From NCBI RefSeq assembly GCF_018343545.2, contig NZ_JAGYPE020000015.1:26664-90663 (forward strand): a DNA stretch of 64,000 bases, read 5' to 3'. The stretch's first letter is position 1. Every line of letters starts with the position of its first letter. Of this stretch, positions 1 through 8,388 are shown piece by piece. Below the pieces are notes generated by a model. That model searched no databases, had not been told where the DNA came from, and saw only the letters and a program-made list of their open reading frames with translations. A program made the translations under genes and the position numbers. Source of the stretch: Neobacillus citreus (lineage in GTDB: Bacteria > Bacillota > Bacilli > Bacillales > Cytobacillaceae).

Positions 1-2076
1 TAATTCTAAATATATTTCTGCTTCATTAGGTACGTTTGAGACTGTAACCGTCTTAGTGGTGGTTGTTGTGTTGTCCACAAAAAATTTTCGGCTAGGGCTA
101 GAATTTAGATTTAAAGCGACAGTACTTGCTTGTACACTAACAGGAATGAGCCTTGTAAGTTGATTGTCATTTGCCAACTCCGTTACATAGAATCCCGCTG
201 GCTTAGTTGCTACCGAAGTTGGCATATAGACAGCTACTAAAATCCTAACATCATTTCCATTCGGTTGTAGTGTATATGAATCCTGTTCGTTTACTTTTAT
301 TCCTGCCTGTTTAGATACAAATGTAATCGGTCTTTGTCCTCCAGTTTCAACTGCAAATAACTTAAATTTTGTTCCGGTATCTAATTTAAGTGTATAAGCA
401 TTTTTATCATCTGGATGATTCTGAATAGTGTTAATGATTAAGTCGTTGTATACTTCATTAGTAGAAGGAGGATAAGCCACAAATTTTTCTTTTGGAATAC
501 TTATTTTACCTCCTGCAATTACAGTAACACCTTCGGGTACCTTTGCTTCTCTAGTAGGAAACATGCTCTTAAAATTTTGACCCATTGGCTCAATTATTGT
601 CATGTTTGATGATTGTGATTCTACTGCTACATCTGCCCATGTGTTGTTTTCAAAATAAGGCTTAATCAGTGTGGCTTGTTTCAGTGGAGAGTTTCTGTAT
701 TTCCTTGCTGCTAGAACTCCTATATAGTTATAATGTGCAGTCAAGCTCTCGAACGATGGACCATATACGTTAGTCATACGAACCCCAACGCCTTTATTGC
801 TTACTATGTCCGCCATAGCGACTAATATTACTCCGCTACTTTCTCCACCAATATACATACCTCCGCCTTGTCTTAACTCAATGGTAGGTGTATTCGTAAA
901 AGGATATAAAAATCCAATAGTATAAGTCAATGCTGTTGCATCTTCTGTATAGGAAACAACTGGATTTGGTTCACCATCAATTACAAATACGTATTTTAAG
1001 AAACTCTCACCTACACCATCTTCAAAAAGTGATTGGTTAAATGTCATATGAGTACTATCAACAAATTTACCAGTTATTGATTTAGTTAATCCATTTAATC
1101 TACTACGAACAAATCCGTACTGAGTTAAGTTAGCATTAAAATCATATGTCTCACAAAGTAATCCGTAAATGCGAGCATCATGAACATCTATATGTTCGAA
1201 AATGCTTCGCCCACCTCCATAATGCTCAATGCCATATAATTTCTGTTTCATGGCATCTACTTCCAACCAACCATTAAAATAGACACGCTGTTGGATTCGG
1301 ATAACAGCCCTACCTGTTTTATTGGTTTTTATTACTGTCCTATTAAAGTGGTAAACCGTTTCTTTCGTGAAATGCAAAGTATCTACTATATAAGTCTTCG
1401 ATCCAAATACAATAGGAAAACCGCTGTCAATAGCTGTCTGTATTGCGACTGTATCATCTGTCACACCATCCCCTACAGCACCAAAACTTTCAGCTGTTTT
1501 AGTATTAGTGTCTGCTACGGAAGCTCCTGGCTTCCAAATACCACCAGTATACTTTAATACATTTCCCTCTACTGGTGTAACAGTTGAAGTATCAACGTCA
1601 GTTAATCCATCTAGGGTTGATGCACCAGCAGATGTAGGAGTTGTCCATTCTAAATTTCCAGAAGCGGAGTTATAAGTTAGCACTTTACCAATATCACTTG
1701 AAACTGGTGCAACTAGTTTATCAAGTGTAGATTTATTAATATGAGTATGCAATTCAGTATAAGTGTGATTTCCTCCACCATTACCCGCAGGTACTCCAAC
1801 CAATTTTTCATATACATAGAAATCAAATGGTCTGTCTGAAAACTTACGTCCATCTTCAAAAGTTGCTGTCCATTGATATTTATAAACTCCTTCAATCGTT
1901 AAATCAGAGGTTAATAACATAAATTGGCATTTCCCCGAAGGAATATCTAAAATTTCGGCAGTTTTAGTAATCAGCTCTTCGCCTCTTTTAACCGTCACAG
2001 TTATGGTTGCTCCGTCAAGATTCATGCCAGTATTAAAAGGAATAACCCTTCCGTTATCACCTTGGACGATTGTCAT
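1..2076 (-). CDS. Phage baseplate upper protein / tail spike with pectate-lyase-like repeat, partial (3' end off window)
   Basis: The reading frame is open for about 692 codons from ATG at 2076 to the window edge, so the C-terminus is missing. A good ribosome site (GAAAGGAGA) precedes the start. Residues about 1-95 resemble the immunoglobulin-like N-terminal domain of BppU-type phage baseplate proteins (starts MTIVQGDNG, later TVTVKRGEEL and YKYQWTATFEDGR). At about residue 195 comes FGAVGDGVTDDTVAIQTAID, the classic opening of the pectate-lyase superfamily beta-helix used by tail spikes to bind or cut surface polysaccharide. No other intact phage genes follow on its 5' side in this window, so this is the edge of a prophage or a phage remnant. 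Family assignment is by motif recognition; host receptor and enzyme activity are unknown. Confidence 0.8.
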   Translation of the reverse strand, partial: MTIVQGDNGRVIPFNTGMNLDGATITVTVKRGEELITKTAEILDIPSGKCQFMLLTSDLTIEGVYKYQWTATFEDGRKFSDRPFDFYVYEKLVGVPAGNGGGNHTYTELHTHINKSTLDKLVAPVSSDIGKVLTYNSASGNLEWTTPTSAGASTLDGLTDVDTSTVTPVEGNVLKYTGGIWKPGASVADTNTKTAESFGAVGDGVTDDTVAIQTAIDSGFPIVFGSKTYIVDTLHFTKETVYHFNRTVIKTNKTGRAVIRIQQRVYFNGWLEVDAMKQKLYGIEHYGGGRSIFEHIDVHDARIYGLLCETYDFNANLTQYGFVRSRLNGLTKSITGKFVDSTHMTFNQSLFEDGVGESFLKYVFVIDGEPNPVVSYTEDATALTYTIGFLYPFTNTPTIELRQGGGMYIGGESSGVILVAMADIVSNKGVGVRMTNVYGPSFESLTAHYNYIGVLAARKYRNSPLKQATLIKPYFENNTWADVAVESQSSNMTIIEPMGQNFKSMFPTREAKVPEGVTVIAGGKISIPKEKFVAYPPSTNEVYNDLIINTIQNHPDDKNAYTLKLDTGTKFKLFAVETGGQRPITFVSKQAGIKVNEQDSYTLQPNGNDVRILVAVYMPTSVATKPAGFYVTELANDNQLTRLIPVSVQASTVALNLNSSPSRKFFVDNTTTTTKTVTVSNVPNEAEIYLEL

Positions 2077-2182
2077 AAACAAATCTCCTTTCTGGTAAAT
2101 TAAAAAGAACCCAAGTAGGACCCTTTTTTATACTATATGTTCATATACCAACGACGGTGCGCCCCTTGTCCAAATCAAACAA

Positions 2183-2320
2183 CTAGATAAAGTTTTTATT
2201 GTTTGACAAATATGCATCCTTAAGCACATCCGGATAATTCCCTTCATAATGGTAAAGGAAATAACTTGTAATAGTTTCGGCATGTGTAATCGATTGAACT
2301 TCCTTTGCGGTAAACCGAAG
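2183..2320 (-). pseudogene. Open fragment of a small phage-type protein, no start codon
   Basis: A 46-codon open stretch reads LRFTAKEVQSITHAETITSY and continues FLYHYEGNYPDVLKDAYLSN, then stops at 2183-2185. It has protein-like composition, but a stop codon lies directly upstream and there is no ATG/GTG/TTG start. It lies just upstream of the tail gene in the same direction, so it may be the broken end of a small phage structural gene. I cannot name the family. Confidence 0.35.
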
Positions 2321-2377
2321 TCAACAAGGCACAGGAAACCGTTTTTGCTTTCACCTTAAGATTAAACTCAAAATCTA

Positions 2378-2530
2378 TCTGAAAGCTATACGGGAATTAT
2401 ACTTTTACCTGTTGAATTAATTCAAAATAATGTAGCAGTATTAATATTGGACGGACAAGTATCTACATCAACAGATTCTTCAAACACTGCCCTTTGGCGT
2501 GGACCGGGGTCTGGTTTTCTGCGCCCATAA
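2378..2530 (+). pseudogene. Open fragment with protein-like sequence, start missing
   Basis: Fifty codons read SESYTGIILLPVELIQNNVA, then VLILDGQVSTSTDSSNTALW, ending near GPGSGFLRP and a TAA. The sequence looks protein-like, but the frame has no start codon and is closed upstream. It points away from the adjacent phage gene. Probably debris of a surface or phage gene; the family is not recognised. Confidence 0.3.
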
Positions 2531-2640
2531 TCTGAAAAAGTGGGACCTATACTTAATAACAATGAAGGATAAAAAAGAGTGGGAATCCATGTAGGGATTC
2601 CTAAAAAAACAGACTAAAATCCTTCAAAAATAAGAACAAA

Positions 2641-2687
2641 ATAAAAAACTGACCCAAAAGAGTCGTCATTCAACGACCTTTTGGGTC
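2641..2687 (-). terminator. Terminator of the SinI-like gene (usable from both strands)
   Basis: Arms GACCCAAAAG (2651-2660) and CTTTTGGGTC (2678-2687) enclose an inner AGTCGT...ACGAC stem. T-rich runs follow on both strands (TTTTTTATTTT reading minus, CTCTTTTTATT reading plus). The stop codon of the SinI-like gene lies inside the hairpin loop. Confidence 0.85.
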
Positions 2688-2806
2688 AGCCTCTTTTTAT
2701 TAAGAAAGTCTCTAATTTCCTCAATTGATATGCCAAAATCCAGAGCTTCCTCAATAAGTTGTACCCATTCTGTATCTAGTTCTTTCTCACTAGAAACAGC
2801 AGCCAT
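2666..2806 (-). CDS. SinI-like antirepressor, 46 aa
   Basis: The ATG at 2806 is preceded by AAGGGGG with good spacing. The product begins MAAVSSEKELDTEWVQLIEE and continues ALDFGISIEEIRDFLNKK. This is the SinI domain pattern (LDxEWxxLIxEAxxxGISxEEIRxFL) that, in B. subtilis, pairs with the C-terminal part of SinR and pulls it off DNA. SinI of B. subtilis is 57 aa, so size fits. A SinR-like gene lies 320 bp upstream on the same strand and an EPS operon lies beyond it, which matches the known SinI-SinR-eps logic. In B. subtilis sinI precedes sinR; here the order is reversed and the two have separate start regions. The partner is inferred. Confidence 0.85.
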   Translation of the reverse strand: MAAVSSEKELDTEWVQLIEEALDFGISIEEIRDFLNKKRLTQKVVE

Positions 2807-3126
2807 AATATAGCCCCCTTAAAATATGTACATTTTAGACAACTTAGCCATCATAGTTGAAAAACCTTAGACCTGTAGCTTTGAGTCCCAATCTTTCGAG
2901 AGGTTTGCCTTTATCGATGTAATGGTTTTGAAGTCCTGTTTATATTTTACTCTAAATGTTTTGTAAATCGAACAACCGAAATTCCAAAAATTTCAACATG
3001 TGTAAAAATTGTAAATCTGATAAAGTGATATATAAAAATTAAAATATTTAGTTAAAAGTAGTAGTTAGACGATGTTCGCATTTCATAAAATCGCTTTATC
3101 GTATTTATAATAGAAACTGAAACTCC
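2807..3126. other. Gap between the SinI-like and SinR-like genes
   Basis: This 320-bp AT-rich stretch holds the ribosome site and presumably the promoter of the SinI-like gene. I see no ORF, RNA gene or 16-bp GTTCT-type operator in it. Confidence 0.5.
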
Positions 3127-3477
3127 TTATTGATTTTTTTCCCAAATTTTGAATTTAATATAGTTTATATATTCCCTAAAATCTTCTTTATTGATCCCTT
3201 CTTCAATTGCTTTCTCAATCATGTTCCTCCACTCTTTATCTAATAATTTATCACTACTGCTGTTAGGACCATCTGCTTGGTCCAGCCCTGTAAGCAAATA
3301 TTCAATCGATACATTCAAAGGCTTGGCAATCTTCATTAAAAAATGTATAGAAGGATTTTTATTTAGATTCCGTTCTATGTAACTCAAATAAGATTTGGAG
3401 ACATTCGCCAGCTCTGCGAGTTCAGTAATGGAATATTTCTTTTGTTCCCTTATGTTTTTTATTCTTTCTCCGATCAT
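3127..3477 (-). CDS. SinR-like transcriptional repressor (XRE HTH + SinI-type dimerisation domain), 116 aa
   Basis: The product starts MIGERIKNIREQKKYSITEL with a helix-turn-helix over residues about 1-62 (LAELANVSKSYLSYIER is the recognition segment, followed by NPSIHFLMKIAKPLNVSIEY). Residues about 80-112 (LLDKEWRNMIEKAIEEGINK) form a SinI-like domain, as in B. subtilis SinR (111 aa), which represses the eps and tapA operons. The ribosome site is AAGGAG before ATG 3477. The gene faces away from the EPS locus and is separated from it by 1.3 kb holding two candidate SinR operators and a dead transposase. The role as EPS repressor is inferred from homology, position and operator sites. It could also be an SlrR-like paralogue. 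Confidence 0.85.
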   Translation of the reverse strand: MIGERIKNIREQKKYSITELAELANVSKSYLSYIERNLNKNPSIHFLMKIAKPLNVSIEYLLTGLDQADGPNSSSDKLLDKEWRNMIEKAIEEGINKEDFREYINYIKFKIWEKNQ

Positions 3478-3654
3478 AAATTTCTCCTTATAAAATTTAT
3501 ATGCTCTCTTCTAATAAGTTGTATTAAAAAGAGTCCTTTGGATTGATGTACAGTATTTTGAAAAAGTCCTGAAATGCAAACAAGAATAATATATTATTCT
3601 CTTTTTTCATATACGCAAAAAATTTGATGTTATTCCTATTATAATTGATAAACG

Positions 3655-3670
3655 GTTCTATTTAAAGAAC
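3655..3670. promoter_or_regulatory. Candidate SinR-type operator, perfect half sites
   Basis: GTTCTATTTAAAGAAC is a 16-bp inverted repeat with intact GTTCT/AGAAC arms, the geometry reported for SinR operators. A TATAAT lies just upstream at 3640-3645. It sits 178 bp from the start of the SinR-like gene. Confidence 0.6.
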
Positions 3671-3763
3671 AAATTCGTGTGAGAAAAGGAGCATTTTTAA
3701 TAAAAAACAAGAAAAATGGTTCTAACACCAGAAAAATCAAAGAAATTTAAGCCATTAAAGATT

Positions 3764-3807
3764 TTGTATTTTTTAAAAAAACTATTATAATGTTCTTAAT
3801 GACGAAT
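3764..3807 (+). promoter_or_regulatory. Orphan promoter with SinR-type operator
   Basis: TTGTAT (3764-3769), a 16-bp spacer and TATAAT (3786-3791) form a good sigma-A promoter. It abuts GTTCTTAATGACGAAT (3792-3807), a slightly degenerate SinR-type site. No intact gene follows; the decayed transposase does. Confidence 0.5.
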
Positions 3808-4059
3808 AACTTATATAAGGATGATTAAAACGGAAAAGATTTGATTCATATTTAATACTTCAGTCGGGTCCATCACTTTTATTTTAGTATAGTTATAAAA
3901 TTGAAAAAATAAATAGATGAATAAATTTTATAAATCTGAGCACATGCTGGCTAAATGAAAAACAAAAAAAGAAATACTCCCCAAAATGTTGAAATAGTAA
4001 GAGTACCAAACAAACATGGATAGTATTCTATAAGGGATGTCAAGAAAAACAGTGAAGAA

Positions 4060-4625
4060 AAAAATGATTTCTGGTATCTATAAGGTGAATCTTGCTGTAG
4101 GCACAAAGAGCCAATATATTCTTCAGTTAACCATTAGTTAAGGAAGCATAAATGATGGTAAAGCTGTTATCGCATTATTAAAGGGATGTTGGAAATTTCC
4201 AATTTGTATTTGTATACATTATGGAACTATGGATGCAGGATAAGATTTAGTTGCGGCTTCTCACAAATCCATCAAATGGGCGCTCATTCAAAATTGCATA
4301 TAACAAGCGGGGGGGGGGGGTGAAATCAAAGGCTTTGATCAGTACTTCACACCAAGTTGTGTACGTGAGCATTTACATTGCTACCATAGCTATGACTCCA
4401 TATACAGAACATTAAAATAAGTAAGAACAAAAGAGAGTAAAAACGGTCCTTTAGCCAATAGTGAACTATTCCAAGAAATTTATTAAAGGGAAATTGAATC
4501 TGCCCTGAGGAAGTATGCACCAACAACTGTGGCTCAAAAATTGGAAATTCCCTTTTACTGAGAGAACAGCTGTTGAAGTGTAATGTATATTTAAAAGAGT
4601 TTTCCAATGAACCATGTTCACCATA
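4060..4625 (+). pseudogene. Decayed DDE transposase remnant
   Basis: Reading the plus strand across several frames gives pieces of a DDE transposase: YKVNLAVGTKSQYILQLTIS, GSINDGKAVIALLKG, HYGTMDAG, GEIKGFDQYFTP followed by SCVREHLHCYHSYDS, and near the end LRKYAPTTVAQKLEIPF with EREQLLKCNVYLKEF. Stops and frameshifts break every frame, and the N-terminal part is missing or unrecognisable. A run of eleven G (about 4310-4320) lies inside the relic. I could not identify terminal inverted repeats or assign an IS family. The insertion lies between the SinR-like gene and the EPS promoter. Confidence 0.65.
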
Positions 4626-4668
4626 GTAAAGTGAAAAAACAATATTACATTTTAATTTAGTTACAATT

Positions 4669-4734
4669 TTGTACTTTACAAAAAAAAAATGCTATGTTAA
4701 AGTTCTTTATATAGAACGATAAATTCTTTATAAT
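4669..4734 (+). promoter_or_regulatory. EPS operon promoter with SinR-type operator
   Basis: TTGTAC (4669-4674), an 18-bp spacer and TATGTT (4693-4698) are followed by GTTCTTTATATAGAAC (4702-4717), an inverted repeat with perfect half sites. A second half site ATTCTTT (4723-4729) runs into TATAAT (4729-4734), which could be an alternative -10. The same layout (18-bp spacer, operator at the -10/start) appears before lasso set 1. Confidence 0.6.
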
Positions 4735-4757
4735 GTTGGATTCTTAAGGAGGTCTCC

Positions 4758-5480
4758 ATGGGGGATAATTTTGATTTAAAAGATTTTTTGCTAATTATCC
4801 GTAAAAAAATTTTGTTCATAATTTCTTTAGTAATTTTAGCATCTGTTTTAAGTGCATATTATTCATACAATTTTTTAACTCCACAGTACCAGGCTGCAAC
4901 CCAAATACTAATAAAGAGTGGAGGAAGTAATGGAGAAAAGGACAATCAATATATTAGTACCTATAAAGAAATTATTAGATCTTCTAAAATACTAGATATT
5001 GTTGCCGGGAAACTAGGTAATTATTCTAGCCCACAATTAAGACAAAAGGTTCAAGTTTCATCTTCTAATTTATTACTAATTATTTCAGCAACAGATTCTG
5101 ATCCACAGGAAGCTGCTAAAATAGCGAATAAAGTTGCAGAGGTATTTATTAATGAGAATCCTTCTATATTAAACCTTAGTGGTGTTGAAATTTTAATACC
5201 TGCATCAACATCTGATAATATCTCTCCAGTTAGTCCTAGTCCCATAAGAAATATTGCTATTGCAATAGCACTGGCATTGTTTATAGGGATTGTAATTACC
5301 TTCTTGCTTGAATTTTTTAACAATTCAATAAAAGATGAGGATGACATTAAGAGAAATTTAAATGTACCTGTTTTAGGAGTTATATCAAAATATAATCGGA
5401 ATTTAAAAGCTAGGGAGGTGCGAAAACAGTGGTCCAATCAAAAAAAGGTAGAAAAGTCAAATCAAATAAACTTGAGTTAA
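4758..5480 (+). CDS. Polysaccharide chain-length regulator / BY-kinase activator (Wzz/EpsA type)
   Basis: A 240-aa protein with a membrane segment at about residues 19-38, an extracellular loop, and a second membrane segment at about 170-190 preceded by a proline-rich stretch (PVSPSPIRN). This is the Wzz/CapA/EpsA layout of a polysaccharide co-polymerase that also activates the tyrosine kinase encoded next. The start ATG has AAGGAGGT upstream. It overlaps the kinase gene by 52 bp in another frame, which suggests translational coupling. In B. subtilis epsA and epsB hold the same order. Confidence 0.9.
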   Translation: MGDNFDLKDFLLIIRKKILFIISLVILASVLSAYYSYNFLTPQYQAATQILIKSGGSNGEKDNQYISTYKEIIRSSKILDIVAGKLGNYSSPQLRQKVQVSSSNLLLIISATDSDPQEAAKIANKVAEVFINENPSILNLSGVEILIPASTSDNISPVSPSPIRNIAIAIALALFIGIVITFLLEFFNNSIKDEDDIKRNLNVPVLGVISKYNRNLKAREVRKQWSNQKKVEKSNQINLS

Positions 5481-6130
5481 TAACTAAATATATCCCTAAG
5501 TCATTTATTTCTGAACAATATAAGACTCTTCGAACAAATATTACTTTTTCAGGAAAGGATTCAACTATTCGATCTATTACCGTCTCCTCGCCTTTAAATG
5601 GGGAAGGTAAATCAACAATTTCAAGTAATTTAGCTGTTGTTTTTTCCCAACAAGGCAAAAAAATATTAATTGTCGACGCTGATCTTAGAAGACCGAGCCA
5701 GCATCATATATTCAAACTTTCAAATTCTGTAGGACTATCTGATGTAATAAATAAACAAACAGATTTAAAGGTGACTATCCAGGAGACGGATATAGATGGA
5801 TTATTCGTATTGACAAGCGGAGGACAACCGCCAAATCCATCGGAGCTACTAAGTTCAGAAGCAATTGACCAATTTTTAGCAGATGTTTATAAGTTGTTTG
5901 ATATGGTCATATTTGACACACCTCCTATACTAGCTGTAACTGATGCGCAGTTAATGGCAAATAATACAGATGCATCGATCCTAGTTATAGAAAGTGGTTC
6001 TACGGATATAAAAAGTGCCAGCCAAGCAATAGAAATACTTTCATCTACAAAGGGTAGATTTTTAGGCACTGTATTAAATAAAAAAAAGTTTAATAAAAAG
6101 GGGAATTATTACAATTACCTTGTAAGGTAA
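5429..6130 (+). CDS. Bacterial tyrosine kinase (EpsB/CapB/YwqD type)
   Basis: A 233-aa cytoplasmic BY-kinase. Walker A is SPLNGEGKST (about residues 54-63), A' is ILIVDADLRRP (about 79-89) and Walker B is VIFDTPP. The C-terminus has the expected tyrosine cluster (GNYYNYLVR) used for autophosphorylation. It starts at GTG 5429 after GGGAGGTG, inside the 3' end of the preceding gene. It works with the membrane activator to control EPS polymer length and export. Confidence 0.92.
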   Translation: MVQSKKGRKVKSNKLELITKYIPKSFISEQYKTLRTNITFSGKDSTIRSITVSSPLNGEGKSTISSNLAVVFSQQGKKILIVDADLRRPSQHHIFKLSNSVGLSDVINKQTDLKVTIQETDIDGLFVLTSGGQPPNPSELLSSEAIDQFLADVYKLFDMVIFDTPPILAVTDAQLMANNTDASILVIESGSTDIKSASQAIEILSSTKGRFLGTVLNKKKFNKKGNYYNYLVR

Positions 6131-6148
6131 AAAATTTTTTACCAACTA

Positions 6149-6164
6149 ATTCTTTAAAAAGAAC
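6149..6164. promoter_or_regulatory. Candidate SinR-type operator between BY-kinase and EpsC-like genes
   Basis: ATTCTTTAAAAAGAAC is a 16-bp inverted repeat with one changed base in the left arm. It lies just after the kinase stop codon and before the candidate EAR RNA. A repressor here could act as a roadblock or control an internal promoter; I see no convincing -35/-10 pair. Confidence 0.4.
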
Positions 6165-6202
6165 GTTATAGTTACTTATAAGATTATTGAACTTTGTTTT
6201 CG

Positions 6203-6318
6203 GTGATGTCTTCTGACCGTTATAAATGAAGGCACTCGGCTATGCTGTGGGACGGTTTAACTGTCCTTAGACATGATTGTCAGTAGTGTAGTGTGAGGAC
6301 GGGTTTGATGCCCATTTT
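6203..6318 (+). ncRNA. Candidate EAR (eps-associated RNA) antitermination element
   Basis: The element lies between an epsB homologue and an epsC homologue, exactly where the EAR RNA sits in Bacillales eps operons. This stretch is richer in G+C than its surroundings and folds into short helices: GGACGG/CTGTCC (6250-6265), GACA/TGTC (6270-6281) and GGGT/GCCC (6301-6313), with a CACTCGGCTATG segment upstream that could form the pseudoknot partner. EAR is known to make RNA polymerase read through terminators over the long operon. Assignment rests on position and structure; a covariance-model search would decide. Confidence 0.6.
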
Positions 6319-6361
6319 AATTTAATTATAATTGAAATATTAATTGGTATTTAAAAATGTT

Positions 6362-6405
6362 TAATGATAGAACATCGATGAATTGTGTTTTATCATTAGA
6401 TATTT
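6362..6405 (+). terminator. Possible internal terminator downstream of the EAR candidate
   Basis: TAATGATAGAACA (6362-6374) can pair with TGTTTTATCATTA (6386-6398), followed by GATATTTTTAACC. The U-tract is imperfect, so this is a weak terminator candidate that an EAR element could override. Confidence 0.35.
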
Positions 6406-6517
6406 TTAACCAATAAGCAACAAGGTCTCATTTTTTATAAGTTAATTGTAATGAAATATGACAAATGGGTGATATTTTACGAAGTGTTAAAGATGAGTAG
6501 AAGAGGGGACGTTTGAG

Positions 6518-8347
6518 GTGACATATGGAAAAAGACTTGTTTTGTTAGCAATATTAGATTCATTAATTGTTATAACATCTATTTTCGTCAGTATGATTAT
6601 TATAAAAACAGATATTAATGTTTTCTTAACTCCAACTTTGTTTTTTTCAATTCTCATATTATTAATATTCCATCATGTATGTGCATTTATTTATCGCTTA
6701 TATCATAGAGCATGGGCATACGCCAGTGTAGGAGAATTAATAGCTATTACTAAAGCTGTTTCATTTTCAATCCTCCTAACAGTATTTACCCAATTATTAT
6801 TTTTTGAAGAAACGAATTTGAGAGTATTGGGTATTACTTGGATGTTCCATATTTTACTTATCGGAGGCTCCCGTTTTAGTTGGAGAATCTTTAAAGACCA
6901 TTATATAAAACAAAAGGTACAAGTGAAACGAACGCTAATTGTCGGGGCTGGCTCGGCAGGAACGATGATCGCTAGGTATATTTTAAACAATAATGATACT
7001 GTAATGAAGCCGATTGGTTATGTTGATGATGATCCGAAGAAAATAAATCTAGACTTTTTTGGTTTGCCCATGTTAGGTAAAATAAGTCAAATCCAATCAA
7101 TCGTAGAAAGTAATCGTATTGAGGTTATTATCATAGCCATACCATCATTAAAAAAAACTGAACTTAATATAATTTTTAAAGAATGTACTAAAACAAAAGC
7201 AAGAGTACAAATTATGCCTAAGATTGAAGATATAATGACCGGAAAAGTTTCGGTAAGTAGTTTTCGCGATGTTCAAGTACAAGACCTTTTAGGAAGAGAA
7301 CAGGTGCAATTAGAAATGAATTTAATCTCTGAAAAATTATCAGGGAAAACTGTACTTGTGACTGGTGCTGGAGGTTCTATTGGGTCTGAAATTAGTAGAC
7401 AGGTATGTGAATTTCATCCCCAAAAAATATTACTCCTTGGGCATGGTGAAAATAGTATTTATCAAATTGATATGGAATTACGACGTAAACATCTATCAGA
7501 ATTTGAAATAATTCCAATTATAGCAGATATACAAGATCGAAGCAGGATTTTTGAGGTGATGAGAGAACACCATCCTGATGTTGTCTACCATGCAGCTGCT
7601 CACAAACACGTTCCTTTAATGGAATATAATCCAAAAGAATCAATAAAGAATAATATATTAGGGACAAAAAATGTTTCTGAAGCTGCAGGGTTTTATGGTG
7701 TGGATACATTTGTACTAGTTTCCTCCGATAAAGCTGTAAATCCAACCAATGTAATGGGTGCGACTAAACGTTGTGCAGAACTTATAATTCAAGAACTTAA
7801 TCAGAAATATATTACGAAATATGTGGCTGTCCGATTTGGAAATGTATTAGGAAGTCGTGGCAGTGTAATACCATTATTTAAGAAACAAATTGAAGAAGGT
7901 GGTCCAATAACTGTCACCCATCCAGATATGACACGTTACTTTATGACAATTCCCGAAGCATCACGTCTTGTTATTCAAGCAGGTGCATTGGCGCGCGGTG
8001 GTGAAATCTTTGTCCTTGATATGGGCGAACCGGTTAAAATAAAAGATCTAGCTGAAAACCTCATTAAGTTATCTGGATATTCAATCGAGGAGATAGGAAT
8101 TGAATATACAGGAATTCGTCCTGGAGAAAAAATGTATGAAGAATTACTAAATGAAAATGAAGTTAGTTCCCAACAGATATTTCCAAAAATTCACATTGGA
8201 AAAGCTATGTTACATGGGCAAGAAGAGTTGAAAAAATTAATAAGCGAATTTAATGAACTAAGTTCATTGGAAGTTAAAGAAAGATTGCTAGCAATCTCTA
8301 ATGTATCAAAGCTAAGGGCCAATGTTGAACGAGTAGCGGTAAATTAA
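6518..8347 (+). CDS. Membrane NDP-sugar 4,6-dehydratase (EpsC/PglF/CapD family)
   Basis: A 609-aa protein with about four N-terminal membrane segments (residues about 8-115), a first nucleotide-binding-like domain (RTLIVGAGSAGTMIARY), and a C-terminal SDR dehydratase domain starting KTVLVTGAGGSIGSEI. The usual YxxxK is MGATK, as in this dehydratase family, which makes UDP-4-keto-6-deoxy sugars such as bacillosamine precursors. It starts at GTG 6518 after AGAGGGG. The gene is the epsC counterpart and follows the candidate EAR RNA. Confidence 0.92.
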   Translation: MTYGKRLVLLAILDSLIVITSIFVSMIIIKTDINVFLTPTLFFSILILLIFHHVCAFIYRLYHRAWAYASVGELIAITKAVSFSILLTVFTQLLFFEETNLRVLGITWMFHILLIGGSRFSWRIFKDHYIKQKVQVKRTLIVGAGSAGTMIARYILNNNDTVMKPIGYVDDDPKKINLDFFGLPMLGKISQIQSIVESNRIEVIIIAIPSLKKTELNIIFKECTKTKARVQIMPKIEDIMTGKVSVSSFRDVQVQDLLGREQVQLEMNLISEKLSGKTVLVTGAGGSIGSEISRQVCEFHPQKILLLGHGENSIYQIDMELRRKHLSEFEIIPIIADIQDRSRIFEVMREHHPDVVYHAAAHKHVPLMEYNPKESIKNNILGTKNVSEAAGFYGVDTFVLVSSDKAVNPTNVMGATKRCAELIIQELNQKYITKYVAVRFGNVLGSRGSVIPLFKKQIEEGGPITVTHPDMTRYFMTIPEASRLVIQAGALARGGEIFVLDMGEPVKIKDLAENLIKLSGYSIEEIGIEYTGIRPGEKMYEELLNENEVSSQQIFPKIHIGKAMLHGQEELKKLISEFNELSSLEVKERLLAISNVSKLRANVERVAVN

Positions 8348-8388
8348 TACTGTGCCATCGTTTACTCAAATCCGAGAGGTTGTGAGAC

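Noticed and set aside
1291..1557. 88-codon plus-strand frame
   Set aside because: It is the complement of the intact tail-spike frame.
2101..2140. Terminator hairpin around GAACCC..GGACCC upstream of the tail gene
   Set aside because: The arms do not pair with each other; only the T-run is present.
4310..4320. Poly-G run as a phase-variation switch
   Set aside because: It lies inside a transposase that is already broken by many stops, so slippage would have no protein consequence; it may affect sequencing accuracy.
4347..4607. 86-codon minus-strand frame
   Set aside because: It is antisense to the decayed transposase, where plus-strand fragments match a known family.
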